Assembly (NCBI GenBank): GCA_900319505.1
Contig: ONOV01000007.1
Location: forward strand, 1-7,192
Reading direction: 5' to 3'
Length of the DNA stretch: 7,192 nucleotides
Source: an uncultured Erysipelotrichaceae bacterium
GTDB taxonomy: Bacteria > Bacillota_I > Bacilli_A > Erysipelotrichales > Erysipelotrichaceae
Below are positions 1 through 5,136 of this stretch, one piece after another. The notes below the pieces were generated by a model, which ran no database searches, had not been told where the DNA came from, and was given only the letters and a program-made list of their open reading frames with translations. The position numbers and the translations under genes were made by a program. How positions within the stretch are numbered: the stretch's first letter is position 1; each line of letters starts with the position of its first letter.

Positions 1-10
1 CACCCCCCTG

Positions 11-38
11 TTGAATCCTGACAGCATGGATTTATAAT
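11..38 (+). promoter_or_regulatory. Candidate sigma-A-type promoter
   Basis: TTGAAT (11-16) is followed after 16 nt by a perfect TATAAT (33-38). The -10 is consensus and the -35 matches TTGACA at four of six positions. It points rightward into a region with no intact gene. If real, it may drive the element at 113 or the former MATE gene. The same TTATAATC octamer recurs at 59-66 and 140-147 without good -35 partners, so the match may be sequence bias. Confidence 0.3.
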
Positions 39-91
39 CAGGCGACATAACGCGAGAGTTATAATCCTGGATTGGTCAGCAAAAACCTTCA

Positions 92-120
92 TGTCAGGAA
101 TTCTGACACGAAAGTATTCG
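92..120. repeat. Two adjacent small inverted repeats
   Basis: TGTCAG (92-97) and CTGACA (103-108) form a 6-bp stem with a 5-nt loop. Directly after it, CGAA (109-112) and TTCG (117-120) form a 4-bp inverted repeat with a 4-nt spacer. No T-run follows on the + strand, so this does not look like a rightward terminator. It sits immediately before the first copy of the repeated element. It could be an operator or part of an RNA fold, and no function can be assigned. Confidence 0.3.
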
Positions 121-226
121 GCATTTCCCGTCCGGCCTCTTATAATCTGAAATGAAGGAGAGCAAATCGTCACAAGGCATAATACGGAATGGGAATATGT
201 CTTTGGCAGAACGCCGCACCTGGACG
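113..226 (+). repeat. Repeated leader-like element, copy 1
   Basis: The first 51 nt (113-163) align with 606-649. Shared blocks, in order, are AGTA, GG, ATTTCCCG, GG, CCT, TAT, CTG, AA and AGGAGAGC, with short gaps. A possible closing stem follows: CGTCCGG (129-135) with CCTGGACG (219-226, one bulged T), spanning 98 nt. Copy 2 has a stem of different sequence in the equivalent place, spanning 100 nt. CCT (136-138) can also pair with AGG (156-158), as in copy 2. No ATG follows the GGAGAGC block here and no T-tailed terminator follows. It may be a relic regulatory leader that once served the MATE-like gene downstream. The alignment was made by eye. Confidence 0.4.
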
Positions 227-328
227 ATTCCGCCAGATGATTTGCCTGCAGATGCGGTGATTGATTCTGGCAGGAGGCAGAACTTGGAAGCATAACACTC
301 TGTAACAATTGACTCGATGTACAACAAT

Positions 329-357
329 TTGACAACAGGCACATGGCATGATGTAAA
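329..357 (+). promoter_or_regulatory. Weak candidate promoter before the MATE remnant
   Basis: A consensus TTGACA (329-334) is followed after 17 nt by TGTAAA (352-357), which matches TATAAT at four of six positions. It lies just upstream of the transporter remnant. The neighbourhood is rich in TTGAC-like strings, so this could be coincidence. No intact gene follows within 250 nt. Confidence 0.25.
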
Positions 358-365
358 CGATAAAC

Positions 366-551
366 CATGGTGACAGACAGGCGATTTCAGGCAGCACCGG
401 GCCGAAGGAAAGTCTGTTCGGGGCGGATGGTCTTGTATGGGCACAGCCGGCAGCAGATCTTGTTTCCTTTGCGGTCGGGATTGTCATGTATGTGCTGACC
501 TGGCATAAGATGACAGGAGCAGAGAAAACCCTGATGCAGGCACAGTCTTAA
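366..551 (+). pseudogene. C-terminal remnant of a MATE-like efflux transporter
   Basis: The frame ending with TAA at 549-551 reads LFGADGLVWAQPAADLVSF from 414, followed by a hydrophobic helix (AVGIVMYVL) and a short polar tail. This resembles the last transmembrane segment and tail of MATE-family multidrug/metabolite exporters, which often carry an LFG-x-x-G-x-W-x-A-x-P-x-A-D block there. The rest of the protein (about 400 residues) is absent. In-frame stops lie just upstream (354-356), and no start codon with a ribosome site precedes the block. A second frame upstream (about 385-411) reads FQAAPGRRK, similar to the FQALGKGK-type segment seen before the last helices of MATE proteins, which suggests a deletion plus frameshift. 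The assignment rests on a short motif remembered from the family. Confidence 0.5.
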
Positions 552-576
552 CCATTTGCGAACCTGCGTATTATCT

Positions 577-604
577 TTACTTTCATATTATTTTTTAATA
601 ATAT
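577..604 (+). promoter_or_regulatory. Candidate promoter of the pur leader
   Basis: TTTACT (577-582) and TAATAT (599-604) are separated by 16 nt, each matching four of six consensus positions. A start point near 611 would begin the transcript at the repeated element and put the terminator about 140 nt into the leader. The DNA here is very AT-rich, so alternative boxes exist and the choice is uncertain. Some promoter must lie between the MATE remnant and 606 if the leader is transcribed on its own. Confidence 0.28.
585..604. repeat. AT-rich perfect inverted repeat
   Basis: ATATTATT (585-592) and AATAATAT (597-604) form an 8-bp, all-AT stem around a TTTT loop. It overlaps the candidate -10 box. 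It is too weak to be a good terminator on its own. It may be an operator-like palindrome, or simply AT-rich promoter DNA. Confidence 0.3.
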
Positions 605-605
605 T

Positions 606-720
606 AGTAGGTATTTCCCGGATGGTCCTGTATCACTGGAAAGGAGAGCTATGGCTGCTGTTATGACTCTGGTTTTTGGCAACAAGGTTCTGTGTGATAA
701 CCGTAGTGCGCATCCGGAAT
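606..720 (+). promoter_or_regulatory. pur operon leader element, copy 2 (candidate structured RNA)
   Basis: This is the second copy of the element that starts at 113. CCGGATG (618-624) pairs perfectly with CATCCGG (711-717), extendable with TT/AA (615-616/718-719), and closes a domain of about 100 nt. Inside it, TCCT (626-629) can pair with AGGA (642-645) and GGTT (686-689) with AACC (699-702). It is followed 31 nt later by an intrinsic terminator, the layout of a riboswitch or other attenuator. I see none of the conserved cores of the purine (TATAA/TTTCTACC), PRPP/ykkC, ZTP or THF aptamers. Control of the purine enzymes is inferred from position only. Confidence 0.4.
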
Positions 721-785
721 TTTTCTATTTTTTAGGTGATCAGTGGATGACAGCCCATGGAGAATACCATGGGCTTTTCTTGTGA
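651..785 (+). CDS. Possible 44-residue leader peptide
   Basis: AAAGGAG (640-646) sits 4 nt before an ATG at 651, and the frame stays open for 44 codons to TGA (783-785). The peptide starts MAAVMTLVFGNKVLCDN and ends HGEYHGLFL. It matches no family I recognise. The last third of the frame is the terminator hairpin itself, so a ribosome completing this frame would cover the hairpin and favour readthrough into purE, which starts 20 nt after the stop. There is no run of one codon of the sort seen in amino-acid attenuators. A 44-codon frame can arise by chance, but the ribosome site and the placement over the terminator make it worth noting. The alternative is a purely RNA-based leader in which the ATG is not used. 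Confidence 0.33.
   Translation: MAAVMTLVFGNKVLCDNRSAHPEFFYFLGDQWMTAHGEYHGLFL
752..781 (+). terminator. Intrinsic terminator/attenuator in the pur leader
   Basis: AGCCCATGG (752-760) and CCATGGGCT (767-775) form a perfect 9-bp stem with a 6-nt loop (AGAATA), followed by a T-rich tail (TTTTCTT, 775-781). It ends 24 nt before the purE start, with no gene end just upstream that it could serve, so it most likely acts as a conditional terminator of the operon. An alternative pairing can sequester its 5' arm: 649-657 (CTATGGCTG) with 751-760, nine pairs including one G-T and one bulged C. This is a plausible antiterminator located within the leader element. Confidence 0.8.
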
Positions 786-805
786 AAAGGAGATAAGGAG
801 AAGGT

Positions 806-1297
806 ATGAAAAAGGTTGCGATTGTAATGGGAAGCGATTCTGACAAAGCGGTCATGAAAAAGGCAGCTGATGTGCTGAAGAAGTTTGATGTGCCGTATGA
901 AGTGCATGTCTATTCTGCCCACAGAACACCTGAGGAAGCAGGAAAGTTCGCGGCGGAGGCAGAAGGAAACGGCTTTGGCGTCATCATTGCCGGGGCAGGT
1001 ATGGCAGCAGCTCTTGCCGGGGTACTGGCGGCACATACGACACTTCCGGTCATTGGCGTACCGCTGAAAAGTGCCGTATTGGAAGGAACGGACGCTCTGC
1101 TGGCAACGGTCATGATGCCAAGCGGCATACCGGTAGCCACAGTCGCAATTGACGGTACAAAAAACGCGGCTTATCTGGCTATGGAAATGCTTGCCCTCAG
1201 TGATGCGGATCTGAAGGAAAAGCTCAAGGCAGACCGGGAAGCCATGCGGCAGGGTGTTCTGGCAAAAGACAAGGCTGTTGGTGAGGAACTGAAGTGA
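806..1297 (+). CDS. purE: PurE, AIR carboxylase / N5-CAIR mutase
   Basis: PurE makes CAIR in the purine pathway, either from N5-CAIR (class I, after PurK) or directly from AIR and CO2 (class II). The 163-residue protein has the family layout: GSDSD at 9-13 in the nucleotide-binding loop, SAHRTP at 37-42 with the catalytic His39, IAGAG at 61-65, PVIGVP at 81-86 and a later MPSGIPVAT segment. SAHRTP and the length fit the class I fold. The usual GGAAHLPG loop is GMAAALAG, so the residue equivalent to E. coli His75 is Ala69. No purK is in view, so its exact substrate is open. The start at 806 follows AAGGAG (795-800), with a second AAAGGAG at 786-792. The gene is first in the operon and its stop overlaps the purF ATG by one base. 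Confidence 0.95.
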   Translation: MKKVAIVMGSDSDKAVMKKAADVLKKFDVPYEVHVYSAHRTPEEAGKFAAEAEGNGFGVIIAGAGMAAALAGVLAAHTTLPVIGVPLKSAVLEGTDALLATVMMPSGIPVATVAIDGTKNAAYLAMEMLALSDADLKEKLKADREAMRQGVLAKDKAVGEELK

Positions 1298-2769
1298 TGG
1301 AAAGTACCATTCATGAAGAGTGCGGTATTTTCGGTATCTATGATGATACCGGACACTGCGATGTAGCGCTGGATACGTATTACGGTCTGTTTTCCCTGCA
1401 GCATAGAGGTCAGGAATCATGCGGGATTGCGGTGAATGATCGCGGGGTGATTTCCTATCATAAGAAGGTAGGGCTTGTCCGTGATGTGTTTACCAAAGAA
1501 GAAATCACAAAGCTCGGGCCGGGTCAGATTGCGATCGGTCATACCAGATACAGTACCTTCGGTACGGTCAATGATACCAATGCCCAGCCGCTTGTGGTCA
1601 GACATGTCAAAGGCCAGATGGCTCTTGCCCATAATGGCAATCTGACCAATGCGCCGGAGCTCAGAAGAAATCTGGAAATGCAGGGTGCCATTTTCCATAC
1701 AACCAATGACTCGGAGATCATTGCCTATGAGATCATCCGGGAAAGACTGAAGTGTGCTTCCATTGAGGATGCAGTATGTCAGGCCATGTACAATCTGGCC
1801 GGGGCTTATTCTCTTGTCATCATGTCGCCGGAAAAGCTGATTGCAGTGAGAGATCCCAATGGCTTCAGACCGTTAGTCATGGGACGCATGAAGGAAGGAC
1901 AGATTGTCTTTGCCTCGGAAACATGTGCTCTGGATGCATTAGGCGCTTCTTTCATCCGCAATCTGGATGCGGGTGAAATTGTCGTGGTCGGCCGGGAAGG
2001 CATCCACAGCATCCGCACGCATGTACAGCCTGTCAAGCACATGTGCGTGTTTGAGTTTGTGTATTTTGCAAGACCTGACTCCGTCATGGAAGGGGTCAGT
2101 GTACATGATGCCCGGATCAGGGCCGGACGTATTCTGGCCCAGGAACATCCGGCTGATGCGGATGTGGTGATCGGCGTGCCGGATTCAGGTCTGGATGCGG
2201 CCATCGGTTTCTCAAGAGAGAGCGGCATTCCCTATGAACTCGGTTTTACCAAGAACAAATACATTGCCAGAACCTTCATTCAGCCGACCCAGGGCCAGCG
2301 TGAAACGGCTGTCAGGATGAAGCTGAATGCGATTGCGTCGGTGGTCAAGGGCAAGCGGGTTGTCATGGTGGATGATTCCATTGTCAGAGGAACAACCAGT
2401 GCCCGCATTGTTTCCCTCCTGAAGGATGCCGGGGCAAAGGAAGTACATGTAAGGATTTCGGCACCGCCGTTTATTTCGCCATGCTACTTCGGTACGGATA
2501 TCGACAGTAAGAAACATCTGATTGCCTGTCAGATGAATATAGATGGGATCAGAAAGGCTATCGGAGCGGATTCCCTGGGCTATCTCAGTGTGGAAGGCGT
2601 GAAGCAGATTGCGGCCAACCCGGGCTGTGATTTCTGTGTCGGATGCTTTACGGAGAAGTATCCGGTACCGGTGCCGGCAGATGCGGAGAAGGATAAATTT
2701 GAAACAAAGATCGGGCAAGAAAAGAACGAAGACAGAGAAAGGGTGCATGGCGATGCCAAAGAGTTTTAG
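1297..2769 (+). CDS. purF: Amidophosphoribosyltransferase PurF
   Basis: This enzyme catalyses the committed step: PRPP plus glutamine to 5-phosphoribosylamine. I chose the ATG at 1297, which overlaps the purE stop as TGATG. A GTG one codon earlier (1294) is also possible, and GAGG at 1283-1286 is the likely ribosome site. The product is 490 residues. An 8-residue propeptide precedes Cys9 (EECGIFGIYD), the N-terminal nucleophile of the glutaminase domain, which is exposed by processing. GHTRYSTFG (81-89) and AHNGNLTNA (111-119) belong to that domain. The PRPP site is VVMVDDSIVRGTTS (355-368). Cys250, Cys396, Cys447 and Cys450 match the four 4Fe-4S ligands of the B. subtilis type, with near-identical spacing. 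The C-terminal tail is charged and overlaps the purM start. Confidence 0.97.
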   Translation: MESTIHEECGIFGIYDDTGHCDVALDTYYGLFSLQHRGQESCGIAVNDRGVISYHKKVGLVRDVFTKEEITKLGPGQIAIGHTRYSTFGTVNDTNAQPLVVRHVKGQMALAHNGNLTNAPELRRNLEMQGAIFHTTNDSEIIAYEIIRERLKCASIEDAVCQAMYNLAGAYSLVIMSPEKLIAVRDPNGFRPLVMGRMKEGQIVFASETCALDALGASFIRNLDAGEIVVVGREGIHSIRTHVQPVKHMCVFEFVYFARPDSVMEGVSVHDARIRAGRILAQEHPADADVVIGVPDSGLDAAIGFSRESGIPYELGFTKNKYIARTFIQPTQGQRETAVRMKLNAIASVVKGKRVVMVDDSIVRGTTSARIVSLLKDAGAKEVHVRISAPPFISPCYFGTDIDSKKHLIACQMNIDGIRKAIGADSLGYLSVEGVKQIAANPGCDFCVGCFTEKYPVPVPADAEKDKFETKIGQEKNEDRERVHGDAKEF

Positions 2770-3802
2770 TGATGCCTATAAGGCTGCCGGTGTGGATGTA
2801 ACCGCCGGCTATGAATCAGTGGAACTGATCAGGAAAGATGTAAAGAGAACGGAAATACCGGGTGTACTTGGCAGTATCGGCGGATTCGGCGGACTGTTTG
2901 CCCCGGATATGACGGGAATGGAAAAGCCGGTGCTGATTTCCGGAACGGACGGCGTCGGAACAAAGCTGAAGATTGCGATGCTGATGGATAAGCATGATAC
3001 GATCGGGATCGACTGTGTGGCCATGTGTGTCAATGATGTTGTATGTGCCGGGGCAAAGCCGCTGTTCTTCCTGGACTATATTGCCTGTGGAAAGAACCAT
3101 CCTCAGATGATTGCTTCTATTGTCAGAGGCATTGCGGATGGCTGTGTGGAAAGCGGCTGTGCGCTTATCGGCGGGGAAACGGCAGAACACCCCGGGATGA
3201 TGCCGGAGAATGAATATGATGTAGCCGGTTTTACGGTGGGCATTGTGGATGAGAAGAAGATTCTGGATGTAAAGAATGCCAGGGCTGGCGATGTCATTAT
3301 CGGTCTGCCTTCTTCAGGCGTTCATTCCAATGGTTTCTCCCTGGTCAGAAAGGTATTCCACATTACGGATGAAAAGAGTCTATTAGCCTATCGGGATGAA
3401 CTTGGCGGGAAGAACCTTGGTGAAACCCTGCTGACCCCGACAAAGCTCTATGTCAGACCGATCCTGAATCTGCTGAAGGAAGTTGATGTGAAGTCCATTG
3501 CCCATATTACCGGCGGCGGCTTCTATGAGAATATGCCGCGATCCTATGGTGAAAATCTGGATGCGGAAATCGTGAAGGGCAGCTGGGATGTACAGCCGAT
3601 CTTCCAGCTCATTCAGAAGGTTGGAAAGATCTCTGAACATGATATGTACAATACCTTCAATATGGGCATCGGCATGAGTGTGATTGTCCGCCCTGAAGAC
3701 GTGGATCGTGCACTGGATAATCTCAAAAAGAGCGGTGTGGATGCCAGAGTCATCGGAAAGCTGGTTCCGGGTTCTCATACCGTTCAGTTCAGGGAGGCTT
3801 GA
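2753..3802 (+). CDS. purM: AIR synthetase PurM
   Basis: PurM closes the imidazole ring, converting FGAM to AIR with ATP. I chose ATG 2753 because AAAGGG (2738-2743) lies 9 nt upstream. ATG 2747, two codons earlier, is the alternative but would leave only 3 nt of spacing. From 2753 the protein has 349 residues, normal for the family. Motifs are SDAYKAAGVDV near the N-terminus, GTDGVGTKL (64-72), ND (94-95), GGETAEHPG (140-148, with His where many PurM proteins have Met) and LPSSGVHSNGFSLVRK (185-200). The first 17 nt overlap the end of purF in another frame, which suggests translational coupling. purN follows after a single base. Confidence 0.96.
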   Translation: MPKSFSDAYKAAGVDVTAGYESVELIRKDVKRTEIPGVLGSIGGFGGLFAPDMTGMEKPVLISGTDGVGTKLKIAMLMDKHDTIGIDCVAMCVNDVVCAGAKPLFFLDYIACGKNHPQMIASIVRGIADGCVESGCALIGGETAEHPGMMPENEYDVAGFTVGIVDEKKILDVKNARAGDVIIGLPSSGVHSNGFSLVRKVFHITDEKSLLAYRDELGGKNLGETLLTPTKLYVRPILNLLKEVDVKSIAHITGGGFYENMPRSYGENLDAEIVKGSWDVQPIFQLIQKVGKISEHDMYNTFNMGIGMSVIVRPEDVDRALDNLKKSGVDARVIGKLVPGSHTVQFREA

Positions 3803-3803
3803 A

Positions 3804-4421
3804 ATGGTCAGGATTGCGGTACTGGTATCAGGCGGCGGTACAAACCTGCAGGCGCTTCTTGACAGTGAAAAGCGCGGGGAAAACCCGTATGGAAAGATTG
3901 TACTGGTGATTTCAGGCAATAAGAAAGCCTATGCCCTTCAAAGAGCGAAGAATGCCGGGGTGGAGACCATGGTCATCCGCCGTAAGGATTACCAGGATAC
4001 AGAAGGCTATGATAAAGCCATGCTGAAGGCATTGAAGGAACATGGTATTGAAGAGATTATTCTGGCCGGATTCCTGAATATCCTCTCTTCTGAAATCATC
4101 AATGCCTATCCCCAGCGCATCATCAATGTCCATCCATCCCTTATCCCTTCCTTCTGCGGGAAGGGATACTATGGCCTGAAAGTTCATGAAGCTGCCCTGC
4201 GCTATGGAGTCAAGGTGACCGGTGCCACAGTGCATTATGTCAATGAGATCCCGGACGGGGGACAGATCATCTACCAGAAGGCAGTGGAAGTAAAGGATGG
4301 CGATACGCCTGAAATCCTGCAGAGAAGAGTCATGGAACAGGCGGAGTGGATTCTGCTGCCTAAGGCGGCTGCCATGGTGGCGGAAAAAATAGAAAAGGAG
4401 AAGAACAATGCCGATCGTTGA
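3804..4421 (+). CDS. purN: GAR transformylase PurN
   Basis: PurN transfers a formyl group from 10-formyl-tetrahydrofolate to glycinamide ribonucleotide, giving FGAR. The ATG at 3804 follows GGGAGG (3792-3797) by 6 nt and gives 205 residues, the usual size. The N-terminal VLVSGGGTNLQALL (7-19) is the phosphate-binding start of the family. NVHPSLIPSF (108-117) carries catalytic Asn108 and His110, and DGG (151-153) carries the conserved Asp151. The FCGKGYYGLKVHE segment (118-129) replaces the shorter E. coli-type loop and is the form I associate with Clostridia-like bacteria. The last 14 nt overlap the start of the next gene. A perfect 10-bp inverted repeat lies inside the coding region at 4142-4168. 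Confidence 0.96.
   Translation: MVRIAVLVSGGGTNLQALLDSEKRGENPYGKIVLVISGNKKAYALQRAKNAGVETMVIRRKDYQDTEGYDKAMLKALKEHGIEEIILAGFLNILSSEIINAYPQRIINVHPSLIPSFCGKGYYGLKVHEAALRYGVKVTGATVHYVNEIPDGGQIIYQKAVEVKDGDTPEILQRRVMEQAEWILLPKAAAMVAEKIEKEKNNADR
4142..4168. repeat. Perfect 10-bp inverted repeat inside purN
   Basis: TATCCCTTCC (4142-4151) and GGAAGGGATA (4159-4168) are exact reverse complements around a 7-nt loop. In RNA they would form a stable hairpin within the codons for IPSFCGKGY, next to the active-site HPS motif. No T-run follows, so it is not a standard terminator. It may be a by-product of the conserved protein sequence. Confidence 0.6.
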
Positions 4422-5124
4422 TCTTTATGAATATCTTTATGGTGCCAAATACCCGGGCAGAGGAATTGCCGTGGGCCGTACACCGGATAATGAACATATG
4501 CGGATTGCCTATTTCATCATGGGCAGAAGTGCCAATTCCCGAAACAGAATCTTTGTTGAGGATGGAGACGGGATCAGAACCCAGGCGTTTGATCCTTCGA
4601 AGATGGAGGATCCGTCCCTGATTATCTATGCCCCGGTGAAAACAGTCGGGGATACAACCATTGTCACTAATGGCGATCAGACCGATACCATCGCTGAAGC
4701 ACTGCAGAGTGGAAAGAGCTTTGAGGATGCTTTGAACACCAGAACCTTTGAACCGGATGGTCCCAACTTCACCCCGCGCATCTCTGCTGTGATCCAGGGA
4801 ACTTCGCTCAAGATGGCGATTCTCAAGAGTGATGACAACAGTGATGAAGCTGTGCTGCGCTATTACTTCAACTATTCAGATCTGCCGGCATGGGAAGGCA
4901 GACTGATTCATACGTACGGCTATCTGCCGCCCCAGCCCAATCAGCCGCTGCGTTCCTTCCCGGGTGAACCGGTGAAGTGGCAGCTGGGTCATGATGATTT
5001 TGATGAGTTTACGGACCGTGTATGGGATGCCCTGGATAAGGACAACAAGGTTTCCCTGTTTACAAGAGAGATCAATGTGAAGACGGGAGAAGTCAGATCC
5101 CGTATCATCAACCGCAATAAATAA
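4408..5124 (+). CDS. purO: IMP cyclohydrolase, archaeal PurO type
   Basis: This protein most likely closes FAICAR to IMP, the last step of the pathway. It is 238 residues and resembles the PurO family first known from archaea, not the N-terminal cyclohydrolase domain of bacterial PurH. Family-like blocks are YPGRGIAVGR (15-24), IAYFIMGRSANSRNR (33-47), TIVTNGDQTDTI (84-95) and a Thr-Pro-Arg-Ile-Ser-Ala block (122-127). The start at 4408 has AAAGGAG about 7 nt upstream and overlaps the last 14 nt of purN. The downstream neighbour is a formyltransferase that lacks its own cyclohydrolase domain, so the two genes together replace bifunctional PurH. The gene symbol follows archaeal usage, and bacterial records may only say IMP cyclohydrolase. 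Confidence 0.88.
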   Translation: MPIVDLYEYLYGAKYPGRGIAVGRTPDNEHMRIAYFIMGRSANSRNRIFVEDGDGIRTQAFDPSKMEDPSLIIYAPVKTVGDTTIVTNGDQTDTIAEALQSGKSFEDALNTRTFEPDGPNFTPRISAVIQGTSLKMAILKSDDNSDEAVLRYYFNYSDLPAWEGRLIHTYGYLPPQPNQPLRSFPGEPVKWQLGHDDFDEFTDRVWDALDKDNKVSLFTREINVKTGEVRSRIINRNK

Positions 5125-5136
5125 ATGGAGGAAAAG

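Larger units (their letters stand above)
1..605. other. Upstream region without an intact gene
   Basis: No convincing complete gene is visible on either strand here. The recognisable contents are a MATE-like C-terminal remnant ending at 551, one copy of a short element repeated at 606, several TATAAT-like boxes, two small hairpins near 92-120 and an AT-rich hairpin at 585-604. The open frames on the minus strand have low-complexity, cysteine- and histidine-rich translations without family motifs, and they lack ribosome sites. I take them as chance. The region reads as decayed intergenic DNA in front of the pur leader. Confidence 0.6.

Noticed and set aside
1..92. Minus-strand frame starting at 92 and open to the left edge
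   Set aside because: Only 30 codons are visible, no ribosome site precedes the ATG, and the peptide is nondescript.
152..295. 47-codon plus-strand frame beginning at the first GGAGAGC block
   Set aside because: The GGAGAGC block is downstream of the ATG, no ribosome site precedes it, and the peptide matches nothing I recognise.
94..487. Two minus-strand open frames of 105-116 codons in the upstream region
   Set aside because: No ribosome site and no recognisable domain, and they run antisense to the MATE-like remnant and the repeated element.
550..570. Possible PurR PurBox (GCGAAC at 559-564)
   Set aside because: The core differs from CCGAAC and there is no inverted partner at the expected spacing. 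A GTTCGG at 416-421 lies too far away, inside the remnant.
606..805. Purine, PRPP (ykkC), ZTP, THF or SAM riboswitch in the leader
   Set aside because: The conserved core strings of these classes are absent and the spacing of the closing stem (about 100 nt) does not fit the purine aptamer. A GGCAAC string at 678-683 recalls SAM-I, but the rest of that core is missing.
1294..1296. GTG start for purF
   Set aside because: It is possible, but the ATG one codon later has the usual TGATG overlap with purE and better spacing from GAGG.
740..1420. Long open frame on the minus strand opposite purE and purF
   Set aside because: It lies antisense to two clear enzymes, has no ribosome site, and its translation is rich in Cys, His and Arg without family motifs.
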